Shown here piece after piece: positions 53,779 through 64,000 of a stretch of 64,000 nt of DNA. Under the pieces are notes generated by a model that was not told where the DNA came from, did no database searches, and worked only from the letters and a program-made list of their open reading frames with translations. Made by a program: the position numbers and the translations under genes. Position 1 is the first letter of the stretch, and each line of letters starts with the position of its first letter. This DNA is from Adiantum capillus-veneris (Eukaryota; Streptophyta; Polypodiopsida; Polypodiales; Pteridaceae), in NCBI GenBank assembly GCA_014529385.2, contig CM043948.1:83878260-83942259 (forward strand), given 5' to 3'.

Positions 53779-54420
53779 CTATGCATAACCCTTTGCAACA
53801 AGTTGAGCCTTGTAGCGATCAATCTCACCATCCGGCTTGCATTGCAACTTGTAAACCCACTTCGTACCAATGGCCTTTTTGCTAGGAGGCAAATCACATA
53901 AAGTCCATGTGTCATTTTCTATATATTCTAATTGCATGGCAGCCACCCAATTTTCTAAATTTTGTGCTTCATCAAAAGATAGAGGTTTCTCAACATCACA
54001 TAAGCTAGACACAACCAAAGCATAACAATCTGATGCATAAGATGCATGGCGAGAACCTGAACGAGTACGAGTAGACAAAGGTGCATCCAATTTATTGTCA
54101 CGCAAAGTATGCACTAGCCATTTTGGCATACCTGTAGCCTTCTCATTCTTAGCCCTTTCCTCATCAAGTACATAATGTACATCTGCCTCATTGGAGTTTA
54201 TATTCGAACTTCCACCATTGAAAGGAGGCAATAAAGTGTCATAAATGTCTTGTGAGCTTACATTACTGTCTCTAGTACATGACAACAAGGACTGAACAAA
54301 ATCTTCCATAAACACAACATCCCGTGAAACCAAGATATGCTTTGTCTGCAGATGATACAACCTGTAACCATTGCTTTCAACACTATAACAAAAAAAAAAA
54401 GCATTTGACAGCCTTATCAT
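53779..54420 (-). pseudogene. copia-L integrase tail and reverse transcriptase start
   Basis: 213 codons with the SRDVVFMEDF motif of the integrase end, a variable linker, a PLSFDEAQNLENW motif, and the GTKWVYKLQCKPDG and RYKAQLVAKGYA start of reverse transcriptase. It ends at a stop directly after KGYA. Confidence 0.85.
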
Positions 54421-54525
54421 CTAACTTTTTGCGCTATGTTTGTGGCACCAAAGCATAAGCCAAACAACCAAAAACGTGCATGTTCTCATCAAAAGGCTTT
54501 CTATCATGCCATGCTTCATAAGGAG

Positions 54526-55335
54526 TCATAGACTACAAAGCTTTTGTAGGACACTTTTTAAGTACATAAGTGGCACACATGATGGCCTCAAGCAAAAAAA
54601 AAAAGTGGCAAAGCTACTTTTGACCATACATCGTGCCATTTCCATAAGTGACCTATTTTTTCTCTCAGCAACACCATTTTGTTGAGGCGTATAAGGCACT
54701 GTACATTGGTGTTTTATCCCACGACTAGCCAGAAATGCATTAGATTCATGAGACATATACTTGCCCCCTACATCTGAAGGGAGGATGCCCATAGTACAAT
54801 TTTAGACATTTTCAGCCATATCCATAAATCCTTTTTGGAGCACATAAACACTTCGGACTTTGCTTTAAGTGGATATACCCGTGCATGCCTGGAGTAATCA
54901 TCAATGAAAGTCACGATGTAAAGGTAATTGCCCAAGGACGGAGTTTGCATGGGCCCACAAACATCACTATACACAAGTTGCAACCTGCATGTGGCCCTAA
55001 CTGAACCATCCTTTGGAAACTTCAAACGATGCATCTTACCCAAAATACAGCCTTCACAAACATGTTTGACGGGTGCTTCAATAGGCGGCAAAGAAGCAAC
55101 CATAACAGATTTCTGCAAACAGATTCCCAAAACGTGCATGCCAAAGTTTTGCATATGAAATAGCCTTAGAATCCACAATTGCATTTGCAAAGTTTTGTCC
55201 ACACTTGTCGTACAAAGTGAGCTTATATAACCCACTGCATAAAATTCCAGATGCAACAATTTCATCACTAAAACTAAGATCATGTACTATACATCTCTCA
55301 TCCACAAATTTGACTACAAGACCAAGTCTAGCAAG
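54526..55335 (-). pseudogene. copia-L integrase core
   Basis: Two or more frames cover VYSDVCGPM (first Asp), PSDVGGKYM (second Asp; the neighbouring Asn is changed) and PQQNGVAERKNRS (Glu). The CEGCILGKM part of the HHCC finger is present, but the second His region reads GNLF instead of GHLN. A poly-A run in the coding strand near 54594 accompanies a frame change. Confidence 0.8.
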
Positions 55336-55563
55336 TGTTACCATATACATGTGGTAGTGATGTGTGTGAACACACTTAGGACCGTCGGGGCATTTTTTCC
55401 CTCGCTAGGAGGTTTTTCCCCCCGTACATTGTATATACGCCCATCACTCTAGGGCTATCTTATATTTCCATTGCACACTAAGTAATACACTCTCTGTTGT
55501 GTTCCTTGAGCTTCCTTTGTCTTCTCCAAGCTGTGCGTGTTTTCCTGCAATCCTAATTCCAAC
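55336..55563 (+). repeat. LTR of copia-N (first copy)
   Basis: The start is defined by identity with 57984 onward. A hairpin ACCATATACATGTGGT lies at the very start. The right edge is uncertain, perhaps TTCCAACA at 55563. The second copy lacks about 120 bp of this stretch. Confidence 0.6.
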
Positions 55564-55891
55564 AATTGTCCAACAGCTCCAACACACGCCTGCTCACTTT
55601 GTCTAATTTTTGTGAGCTTTGATGGAAGTTCGCAGGTCAAAAAATATTGTGGGCAAGCTCATAGAGGTTGGTCTGCTCAAATTTTTGATTTGGGCTCATT
55701 TCGGCCTCCGTTTCCACTACAGATAGTACTGCGCAGGCTATTTCGTTATTTTGTGCAAAAATTCTATCAGTGCCGTTTTTTGCATAATAGGCCCCTTACA
55801 ATGTTCTACAGTTTGTGCTATATAGCACGTTTTGTTCCAACTTTGTTTCTCTTTTTTTGGGTAGTTTTCACATCAGTTGTAGCATTTACCA

Positions 55892-56430
55892 TGGCTGACA
55901 ATAACATAGATGTGTTCAAGATGTTTGCTGCTGAGGAGAGATTGGATGGGCATAATTACCCTATGTGGGCTTCCATGATGCAACATGTCCTTGTGTCAAA
56001 GGGCGCTTGAAACATTGTGCATGGCATTGATATACGTCCTAGTTCTGAGGATGTAGGCGATGTTGAGGATGTTGCACGTTTTGGTGGCAGGGTTGCTGCT
56101 GCCAAAGCTATTTTTCCTACGGCTAAGCAAGCTCGTTGGGATGTAAAAGATGCGCAGGCTCATGCATTGATTTCTTTGTCTGTGAAGCGCACTATTATTC
56201 CTCACACTCGTTCAACGAAATCTGCAAAACAAGCTTAGAATATTTTAACTGGTCTTTATGCAAGTCTCAATGAGGTAAGCATTGCATTGTTGCGTAAAGA
56301 GCTGGAGTCGAAGATTATGCATGAGGAAGATGACATGGACACTTTTCTTGCTTTTGTCAAGGATATCAATGAGCAACTTATTTCTGTAGGTGAAGTCATT
56401 TAAGACAATTCCCTTGTGCAGACTGTTTTG
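55892..56430 (+). pseudogene. copia-N gag
   Basis: The ATG at about 55892 opens MADNNIDVFKMFAAEERL with a HNYPMWASMMQ motif typical of copia Gag. TGA at 56008 and TAG at about 56236 stand where Trp codons would be expected in the family (VSKGAW, KQAW), consistent with G-to-A changes. A further stop precedes the frame change near 56430. Confidence 0.75.
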
Positions 56431-56435
56431 ATGCC

Positions 56436-57983
56436 TTGGCAGATTCTTACCAAAATTTTGCTAGTACTTGGAGATTTATGACCCAAGGAAATCCAAAATT
56501 TGTGAAGTTTGATGCATTATGCACATTCCTGTTGCAAGAGTCACTATCAAAGAAAAAAAGGACTAGACAACGTGGAGTTGAACATTCCTTTATTGCTGCT
56601 CAAAGAAAAGGTGGTAACATCAGTGTAGCCACTTCTCATAGTTCTTCTACGAGTGGTAAATCACTTGTTCCTAATGCTTCTGCTGGTAGCAATTTGTTCT
56701 GGAATTCTGGTGATAAGGGAAACAAGAAGATGCATTGCCATTATTGTAAATCTAATGATCAATTGATCAAGCAGTGTCCTAAGTTAAAGGCCAAAGAGGC
56801 TAAGAAGAAAGAGGTTGGTTCCACTACTAATGCTGGTTCCACTACAAATGTAGCTATTGTTGAGTCTTCTGTGAAAGGAGACTGTGATGCTGATGTTGAT
56901 GCAGAATGGGCTTTTAGTGCAGAGTGCACTTATGATCCTTCTGTCCATGATGCATGTTTGTCAATTGTTGCTGCAGATGCTCAAGTGTGGTACTTTGATA
57001 GTGGTGCTACAAAACACATCAACTCTCATCGTGACTTGTTTCCCTCTCTCGAGGATGTCCCTCATGGGAATTCAGTCACTTGTGCCAACAATGCCTCTTA
57101 TCCGATCAAGAGAGTTGGAAAGATTGTGCTTACTACTGCAAATGGCAGTTCGTTTGCACTTGTTGATGAATTGTATGTACCTGGGATCAATAAGAATCTT
57201 TTGTCTGTATCTGCACTTGCTAAACTTGGTCTTGTATTCAAATTTGTGGATGAAAGATGTACAATACATGATATTACTTTTGATGATGAAATTGTTGCAT
57301 TTGGCATTTTATGCGATGGGTTGTATAAGCAAACTTTATATGACAAGTGTGGACAGAATTTTGCAAATGCAGTTGTGGATTCAAAGGCTATTTTAGATGC
57401 AAAACTTTGGCATGCACGTTTTGGGCATCTGAATTTTGCCAGTTTGCTACGTTTGCTAAAATCTGATATGGTTGCTTCTTTGCCGCCTCTTGAAGGACTT
57501 ATCAAACATGTGTGTGAAGGCTATATTTTGGGTAAGATGCAACATTTGAAGTTTCCAAAGGATGGTTCGGTTAGGGCCACATGCAGGTTGCAGATTGTGC
57601 ATAGTGATGTTTGTGGGCCCATGCAAACTCTGTCCTTGGGCAATTACCTTTACTTTGTGACTTTCATTGATGATTACTCCAAGCATGCATGGGTATATCA
57701 GCTTAAAGCAAAGTCCGAAGTATTTATGCGCTTCAGACAACTTTTGGCTATGGCTAAAAATGTCTCGAAATGTACTATGGACACCCTCCATTCTGATTGA
57801 GGGGGGGAGTATATGTCTTATGAATTTGATGCATTTTTGGATAGTCGTGGGATAAAACACCAATGTACAATGCCTTATACGTCTTAACAAAATGGTGTTG
57901 CTCAGAGGAAAAATAAGTCACTTACAAAAATGGCACAATGTATGGCCAAGAGTCAAGCTTTGCCGCATTCATTTTGGCTTGAG
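56436..57983 (+). pseudogene. copia-N zinc knuckle, protease and integrase
   Basis: The open part (56436-57800) covers the end of gag, a knuckle CHYCKSNDQLIKQC where the His of CCHC is replaced by Gln (56736-56777), an intact protease site FDSGATKHI, the flap and LYVPGINKNLLSV motif, LWHARFGHLNFAS, CEGYILGKM (second Cys of the pair is Tyr), HSDVCGPM and the end at HSD. A TGA then interrupts the second Asp motif (57798-57800); the PYTSxQNGVAQRKN stretch follows with TAA at 57886. The element stops at 57983. Confidence 0.85.
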
Positions 57984-58573
57984 TGTTACCATATACATGT
58001 GGTAGTGATGTGTGTGAACACACTAGGACCGCCGGGGCATTTTTTCCCTCTTTAGGAGGTTTTTTCCCCCGAGCATTGTATATACGCCTATCACTCTAGG
58101 GCTATCTAGCAGGTTGCATACTCGCGGGCTTAGTCGCCAGCTGCTCCAGCACATGCGTGCTCACTTTCTTTGATTTCAGTGAGCTTTGGTAAGCATTCGT
58201 AGGTCGACAAAAATTTCGGGTGAGCTCGTAGAGCAGAGTCTGCTCAGATTTTTGATTTGGGCTCATTTCGGCCTTCGTTTCCACTACAGACAGGATTGCA
58301 CAGGCAATTTCGTCATTTTCTGTAGAATTTCTGTCAGTGCCGTTTTCTGCATATCAGGTGCCTTATAGTCTTACATGGTTTGTGCTATATAGCACGTGTT
58401 GTTCTCGCTCCATTTCTCCTATTTTCGGGCAATTTTCACATCAGGTGCATCATTTATCATGGCTGACAACAACACAGATGTCTTCAAGATGTTTGCTGCT
58501 GCTGAGGACACGTTGGATGGGGACAATTACCCTATGTGGGCTTATATGACGCAACACGTTCTTGTGTCAAAGG
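57984..58573 (+). mobile_element. copia-N2: second LTR-leader-gag module of the same family
   Basis: LTR start, leader and the first 33 or so codons of gag (MADNNTDVFKMFAAAED, ATG at 58459), about 85 percent like the first module by eye. It is cut at 58573 by the insertion of copia-P. It should continue to the right of copia-P, beyond the window. Confidence 0.85.
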
Positions 58574-58766
58574 TGTTGGGGTATAAAGCCCAATGTGGTC
58601 GCCCAGGTAAGTGGGCGCGCCGCCAGGTATGTACACATATTCTTTTGTAAAAAACCTAATAAGAACTCACTATGCTCTACACATTACAGTAGAGCGAGTT
58701 CACCATATCGTCGTTCTCTTCTTCTCGCACTCTCTCTCGCGTCGCACTTCCGCTCGTACTCCTTCA
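58574..58766 (+). repeat. 5' LTR of copia-P
   Basis: 193 bp, TGTTGGGGTATAAAGCC to CCTTCA, with a CT-rich stretch near its end. Confidence 0.9.
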
Positions 58767-58768
58767 AC

Positions 58769-58780
58769 TGGTATCAGAGC
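58769..58780 (+). other. Primer-binding site of copia-P
   Basis: TGGTATCAGAGC two bases after the LTR; initiator Met tRNA type. Confidence 0.9.
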
Positions 58781-59824
58781 TCAGATCGAGGCTCGGGGCA
58801 GCACTGCAGGAGGCTAGAGTCACCAGCTCCGATTGGAGTGAAATTCGACAGGCAAAGACACGGCCCCAAATCCTGTGGGAGAGGCCAAAGGGCTTGGTGT
58901 TCTCAGAATTTCATTCTGAGGTCATTTTCGACTACGTGGTCTCGACGGGTGCAGATCCGACTCTGCAAATTTGGGTTTTTTCGGCCTACGACTGCAGGTG
59001 CTGAGGATATCGACACTCCCAGAGTGTTGATTTGTGGCTGTCTACACATCGAAGGACGGCTCACATTTCTTGGAGGCGTGTCACATACGACACGGGTGCA
59101 TCTACACACAGACTGCAGGCGACATCCACTAGTTCATCAGGTAGCTTGTGTTTGCTGCTTGATATTCCAGATTTCATCCTGACATTGCAGGTACTTCCAC
59201 ATGGGATGTATTGTCAGAGATGATGTATGTCTGTTGAGGGTTTGCTGGCTGTGAGTCACGCAGCAAACAATCGCCGCAGCGGTTAAAACATACAGTGGAA
59301 AATTTGTGGATGTATGACTTTGTGGGAAGTCTATGTACTGTCAGATTTACTGCAGCCTTTGTTGAGGGTCGAGTGAGGTTTTATTAAGCTGGGGGATTCT
59401 CGAATGTTGAGATCCTTTCGGTGATACAGGTCTTGGAGCGATCCCTCGAGCACCCTTAGATAGGCAGCTAGGATGTATTGACTGTGAGTTAGACAGTTGG
59501 GATTGCATCTTTGCTTTACTGCCGTTGAGGCATTGTCACAGTCTATGCTTACAGGACAGTGAAAGGACAATGAGAGACAGTACAGGTGCACGACAGGTTT
59601 ACCCGCAGCTTACAGTGTCAGAGAGACAGTGTTTTTTGAGCTGTTTTTTGGTCTGTTTTTTGAGTACACCAGAGCCATTTTACAAAGGAGACTTTGCCGA
59701 AATTTATGCAGAATCTGAAGCTTTCTTGGTTCATTTGACAGGTTGATATTGGTTCAGAGGTCAGTTTACAGGGGAAACTCTGTCGAATTTTTCCTAGGAA
59801 AGTAAACCACTGTGAAGCGTAGCT
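58781..59824 (+). other. copia-P leader
   Basis: About 1 kb between the primer-binding site and gag, without coding motif. Long leaders with packaging signals are usual. Confidence 0.5.
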
Positions 59825-60916
59825 ATGGCTGGATCACAGGACACTGCTCTTTACAATATCAAGAAGCTGGATGGAACCAATTTCCCATTGTGGAAGAAGC
59901 AGATTTGGCACGTCTTGGTACAAAAGAAGCAGATAAAACCTATAAAGCTCAAGGGGATAAAACCAGAAGATATGGACGAAGATGAATGGAGCGAAATGGA
60001 TGAATTGGCACTTTCTACCATTATGCTGACTTTGGCAGAAAGCGTTTACTTCAATGTAGTAGACGAGATGTCGGCTTATCAAGCATGGTTAAAGCTGAGT
60101 GATCTTTATGAGAAGCAGAGTGCAGCTTCACAGGTATACTGGCTTAAGAAGCTTGTTGACTTGAAGATGAAAGAAGGGACACCTATGTCCAATCATCTGA
60201 ATGAATTCAACACAATCTATAGTCAGTTGTCAGCTCAAGGTATCAAGTTTGATGAACCTGTTAGAGCTATATTCCTGTTGATCACATTGCCGGAAAGTTG
60301 GGACACTTTTCGCACAGCTTTGAGTAATTCTGCACCTCCAGATGGTTTGAACATAGCAGGTGTAGAAGGAAGTCTGCTTACTGAAGAAACCAATAGAAAG
60401 ACAATGGACAAAGGCAAAGGAACAGCCTTAGTTGTCAGGGGAAGGACCAAAGAAAAGTACAAAGGTGGAAAGAGGAATCAGTCTTGTAGCAAGTCCCGCA
60501 GTGCTAAAGGCAAGAGTGACATAGAATGCTACCATTGTGGCAAGAAGGGTCACATGAAAAGAGACTGCAGAGAATGGAAAGCAGAAAAAGGCAAAGAGAA
60601 AGCTGAAGACCATGGTGAGAAGAACAAGTCCTCAGTGAAGATTCAAGAAATAAATGTGACAAACACTGTTGCAGAGGATGGCAGTCTAGTGTCAGGAGAC
60701 ATCTACTTCTTGAAGAATACAATGGACTTAGCTCTTCTTACAGCATCTGATGGAAATGCACTGAGTGACTGGATTATAGACTTAGGGGCATCACTTCATG
60801 TGTCTCCAAACAAGGAGTGGTTTACCTCTTATGTGACCACTAAAGCTCATGTTCGACTAGGCAATGGGCAGACATGTGAGATCTTAGGTGTTGGAGATGT
60901 TCAATTGAAGTTTTAG
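59825..60916 (+). pseudogene. copia-P gag and protease start
   Basis: The ATG at 59825 opens a well-kept copia Gag: LDGTNFPLWKKQI, DEDEWSEMDELA, LPESWDT. A CCHC knuckle CYHCGKKGHMKRDC (residues 235-248) and a Lys/Glu-rich linker follow. The protease site reads D-L-G-A at residues 319-322 in place of D-S-G-A, which fits a single C-to-T change and would abolish cleavage. A TAG at 60914 stops the frame inside the protease; the same frame continues after it. The start is supported by the Gag homology beginning at once. Confidence 0.9.
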
Positions 60917-61951
60917 AAAGGCTCTTCTTTCACGCTGAAGAATGTGAGACATGTTCCCGCAATTACAAAGAGCTTGATCAGCACAGGTTTACTTGATGAT
61001 GCTGGCTATGTCACCTCTTTTGGACAGAACATGTGGAAGATATGCAAGGGTTCTATGACAGTAGCACATGGAGTAAAGTCTGGAGGACTTTACATGATTT
61101 ATGTATCAAATGTCTCTAAAAATGTAATCAATGTAACCGAGCAACCGAACGTTTCTTTGTGGCATAGCCGGTTAGGACATATGTCCAAGAAGGGAATGGA
61201 AATCTTGTCTCGTTCTGGTTATTTGCCTGGCTTTTCATTTAATGATTTTGAATTCTGTGAACATTGTCTGTATGGTAAGAAAACACAGCAGCCACATAAG
61301 CATAGAAGCAGTAGAAGAGATACACAGTTGGCACTTGTTCATAGTGATTTGTGTGGACCTATGCCTAACCTATCCCTAGGGGGAGCTTCTTACTTTATGA
61401 CATTTATAGATGATTACTCGAGGAAAGTATGGGTTTACTTTCTCAACCACAAGGATGAAGCGTTTAGTGTTTTCAAAACGTTTGTGACACTTGTGGAGAA
61501 TCAGAGTGGCAAGAAGCTTAAATGCTTACGCACTGACAATGGTGGAGAGTATGTTTCAAAGGCCTTTCAGGACTTTTGTGAGTCAAAAGGTATAAAACGT
61601 GAACTTATTGCTCCTTACAATCCTCCTCAAAATGGTGTTGCTGAGAGGATGAATAGGACCATACAAGAGAAGGTCAGAAGTATGTTGTCTAATGCACAGC
61701 TGCCAAATGGGTTTTGGGCTGAAGCTGTATCAACAGCTGTTCATCTTGTAAATAGATCTCCTAGCAAGGTTTTGCAGAAGGATTCAGTGCCAGAGATGGT
61801 ATGGTCAGGCAAAATGCCCTCATACAAGCATCTCAGAGTCTTTGGCTGTGAGTCATATACTCACGTTCCAAAGGAATTTAGGAACAAACTTGAGCCAAAG
61901 AGTAGAAAGTGCATCTTTCTAGGCTATGGTAATTCTGGTGAGATGGGGTAA
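60917..61951 (+). pseudogene. copia-P integrase
   Basis: Continuous with the gag frame. It holds the HHCC finger (LWHSRLGHMS, CEHCLYG) and the complete DD(35)E core: Asp in HSDLCGPM (61343), Asp in RTDNGGEY (61535) and Glu in NGVAERMN (61643). The copia C-terminal motifs FGCESYTHV and RKCIFLGYG follow. TAA and TGA at 61949-61954 stand side by side in the frame where Tyr and Arg codons would be expected. All catalytic residues are present, so only the stops disable it. Confidence 0.9.
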
Positions 61952-62641
61952 TGACTTTGGGATCCCGAATCCAGAAAGGTTGTCCGCAGCAATGATGTTC
62001 ACTTTAATGAATCCAAATATCATTCTCAACCAGAGAGGGTTGAGGAGATTAGAAGAGTTGTCTTCCAAGAAGATGGACCTGCACGTGCAAGACAAAATGT
62101 CAGGGCTCAAGAGGAGCAACGATAGGATAGAGTGGAACCACAGGTTGTGGCTGAGCCTGAGCCACCTATTGTGCGTAGATCTGGACGTGTCACGCGACCT
62201 CCTGATAGGTTTGTTCCATCTATGAACTATGTCATGTTGACTGATTGCAATGAGCCTTCATGTTACAAGGAAGCAGTGCAAATGAAGGACTCCGGGAATT
62301 GGCAATTGGTCATGCAGTCAGAGATGACAGCTCTGCATAAAAACCAGACATGGAAGCTAGTTAAATTACCACGGGGCAAAAAGGCTCTACCCTGTAAATG
62401 GGTTTACAGGTATAAGATCACCGCTCATGATAGTCAGCCAAAGTACAAAGCAAGGCTTGTTGCCAAGGGCTTTAAGCAAGAACAAGGCATTGACTTTGAT
62501 GAAGTCTTCTCTCCGGTGGTCAAGATGACTACATTGAGATGCTTTCTTGCATTGGTTGCCATATTAGATTTGGTGTTGCACCAAATGGATGTCAAGACAG
62601 CGTTCTTGCATGGTGATTTAGATGTGGAAATTTACATGTAG
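61952..62641 (+). pseudogene. copia-P integrase tail and reverse transcriptase start
   Basis: Same frame. SNDVHFNES ends the integrase region; a TAG near 62123 interrupts the linker. Then RRSGRVTRPPDRFVP leads to reverse transcriptase with CKWVYRYK, KARLVAKGFKQEQG, FSPVVKM and QMDVKTAFLHGD. A TAG at 62639 takes the place of the residue before QPEGF. Confidence 0.9.
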
Positions 62642-63805
62642 CAGCCAGAAGGGTTTGTTGAGAAAGGCAAGGAAGATTGGGTATGCCAGTTGTTAAAGAG
62701 TCTTTATGGCTTAAAACAATCACCGAGGGCATGGTACCATAAATTCCACAAGTTTATGCTTTCTCAAGGCTACAAACGTAGTGAGTTCGATCACTGTCTA
62801 TATACAAAGAAGGCTAAGGATGGTAGTTGGCTGATCCTTATTTTGTATGTGGATGACATGTTGATTGCTGGCAAGCACTTGGAAGAAATTTCAGCTTTGA
62901 AGTCAAAGATGGAAAAATCGTTTGACATGAAAGACATGGGTGAGGCAAGTCATATACTTGGTATGTGCATTGAGAGAGACAGATCAAAGAAGTTGATTTG
63001 GTTATCTCAAACAGAGTATATTGACAAGGTTTTGCAACGTTTCAATATGGAGAAGGGAAAGGCATTGAGTGTTCCATTGCCACCATATGTGAAACTTAGC
63101 AAACAATATTGTCCTGTGTCTGAGGAAGAACAGGTTGAAATGGATAAGATTCCATATGCATCTGCAGTGGGTAGTTTAATGTATGCAATGATTGCTACTC
63201 GCCCAGACATTGCATTTGTAGTGGGAGTAGTAAGTCGATACATGTCAAACCCAGGCAAGAAACATTGGGAGGCAGTGAAAGGAATATTGAGATACCTGAA
63301 AGCTACAAAGAGTATGCGTATATGCTATGGGAGTCAGGAGCTAAGTGTAAAGGGTTTTACAGACTTAGATTATGCAAGTGACTTAGACAACCGAAAATCT
63401 ACGTCAGGGTATGTCTTTACATTGGCTGGTGGAGCAGTATCATGGCGTTCTAGATTACAAGATTGTGTTACTCAGTCTACTATAGAGGCTGAATATGTTG
63501 CAGCATCAGAGGCATGCAAAGAATCAATTTGGCTTAATCCACTAGTAACAGATTTGGGAATCAAAGAAGAGATGCCTGTGTTATATTGTGATAGTCAAAG
63601 TGCTATACAATTGGCTCGCAATCCAGTTTATCACTCAAAGACAAAGCATGTAGATGTGAAGTATCATTTCATCAGGGAAATGCTCGAGGATAAGCAACTT
63701 CAGCTTGTCAAAGTTCACACCACACAAAATCCTGCTGATCTACTTACAAAAGGACTTCCCTCAGAGAGCTTTGCACATTTTCGCAAGCAGTTAGGTGTAG
63801 GGTAG
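62642..63805 (+). pseudogene. copia-P reverse transcriptase and RNase H
   Basis: Same frame, open from 62642 to the natural stop. SLYGLKQSPRAWY, the catalytic YVDDMLIA box (62846), SHILGM and TRPDIAFVVGVVSRYM complete the polymerase. RNase H follows with TDLDYA, KSTSGYVFTLAGGAVSW, EAEYVA, CDSQSAIQLARN and HVDVKYHFIRE. The first RNase H position reads D-L-D where family members usually have D-A-D. The frame ends about 90 bp before the 3' LTR. Confidence 0.9.
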
Positions 63806-63880
63806 TACATCACTTCTCTACATCTCTTGTATATTAGCTTGTATAGTAGCTTCTCTCACACTTAAAGTACCACATTGGAC

Positions 63881-63894
63881 TTTAAGTGGGAGGT
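63881..63894 (+). other. Polypurine tract of copia-P
   Basis: TTTAAGTGGGAGGT directly before the LTR start. Confidence 0.75.
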
Positions 63895-64000
63895 TGTTGG
63901 GGTATAAAGCCCAATGTGGTCGCCCAGGTAAGTGGGCGGGCCTCCAGGTATGTACACATATTCTTTTGTAAAAAACCCTAATAAGAACTCACTATGCTCT
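63895..64000 (+). repeat. 3' LTR of copia-P, cut by the window end
   Basis: The first 106 bp match 58574-58678 with two substitutions (in the GTGGGCG-GCC stretch) and one extra C. Confidence 0.95.

Larger units (their letters stand above)
53430..55335 (-). mobile_element. copia-L: truncated copia element, pol part only
   Basis: Read on the minus strand from 55335 down: the protease end and GAG-pre-integrase (KFVDERCIVHD, LWHARFGN), integrase core pieces, the integrase C-terminus and linker (53779-54420) and a decayed reverse transcriptase (53430-53780). It is the same family as copia-N next to it but in the opposite orientation. Its upstream part (gag, 5' LTR) is cut off exactly where the copia-N LTR begins. 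Confidence 0.85.
55336..57983 (+). mobile_element. copia-N: copia element, 5' LTR to integrase
   Basis: Starts with LTR-like TGTTACCATATAC at 55336. A leader, gag, protease and integrase core follow. It ends in mid-integrase (after SFWLE) at 57983, where a second copy of the same LTR begins. No TGGTATCAGAGC primer-binding site is seen in either copy. Nonsense codons lie in gag (56008, about 56236 and 56401) and integrase (57798, 57886). Confidence 0.85.
58574..64000 (+). mobile_element. copia-P: nearly full-length Ty1/copia element
   Basis: 5' LTR 58574-58766, primer-binding site, a leader of about 1 kb, then one continuous reading frame from 59825 to 63805 for gag, protease, integrase, reverse transcriptase and RNase H, a purine tract and the first 106 bp of the 3' LTR at 63895. 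The frame holds five stops and no frameshift. The visible LTR parts differ by two substitutions and one indel, so this looks like the youngest copia here. Confidence 0.95.

Noticed and set aside
55336-58573. copia-N and N2 as the two LTRs of one complete element
   Set aside because: Polymerase and RNase H are missing before the second LTR and the second LTR is followed by leader and gag, so it is a 5' LTR of another copy.

Overview
The window looks like transposon-dense nuclear DNA from a land plant with a large genome. The retrotransposon families are plant-type Ty1/copia and chromodomain Ty3/gypsy. Primer-binding sites match plant initiator-Met tRNA and, in one gypsy family, tRNA-Asp. The one intact host-type gene is a plant-like ARID protein. 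A fern or another seedless or large-genome plant is my guess, not shown by the sequence. There is no bacterial gene organisation, rRNA, clear tRNA gene or CRISPR array.

Layout. 1-3602: 5' part of a minus-strand copia element (copia-A), cut by the window edge. 3692-5070: a broken protein-kinase-like gene on the minus strand. 5509-11147: a non-coding LTR element (LARD-B) inserted into a field of repeated small hairpins (5329-5480 and 11599-11797). 11148-16100: mostly anonymous DNA with a SINE-like stretch, an inverted repeat (14771-15339) and a GTCGAC-rich minisatellite. 16130-27996: a decayed gypsy element (gypsy-C). Its 3' LTR is split by LARD-D (18211-27457), which itself carries a copia element (copia-E, 19430-24675) and a solo LTR (25446-26664). 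27997-30786: LTR fragments in mixed orientation and two tandem-repeat blocks. 30784-42924: a minus-strand gypsy remnant (gypsy-G). Its 3' LTR is interrupted by element F (30825-37221), which has gag and protease but no reverse transcriptase, and F's 3' LTR carries a hAT-type MITE (31853-32444). Its 5' LTR is interrupted by gypsy-I (40744-42733). 42945-43470: a copia integrase fragment. 44719-46181: the last two exons of an ARID gene. 46182-53200: intergenic, AT-rich, with microsatellites and a GC-rich 155-bp hairpin (50029-50183). 53430-58573: three fragments of one copia family (L, N, N2). 58574 to the end: a nearly complete copia element (copia-P) whose 3' LTR runs off the window.

The elements do not cooperate as a pathway. 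What the window offers is an insertion history that can be read from target-site duplications (GACAC, CACTT, GTGGT, AAACG/AAATG, ACACTAAG). Every retrotransposon here carries stops, frameshifts or deletions, so none looks able to move by itself. Several signals recur across unrelated LTR families: CT-rich tracts near the LTR end or leader, a GCGTTTTT motif, and a conserved block near the polyadenylation signal of two gypsy LTR families.
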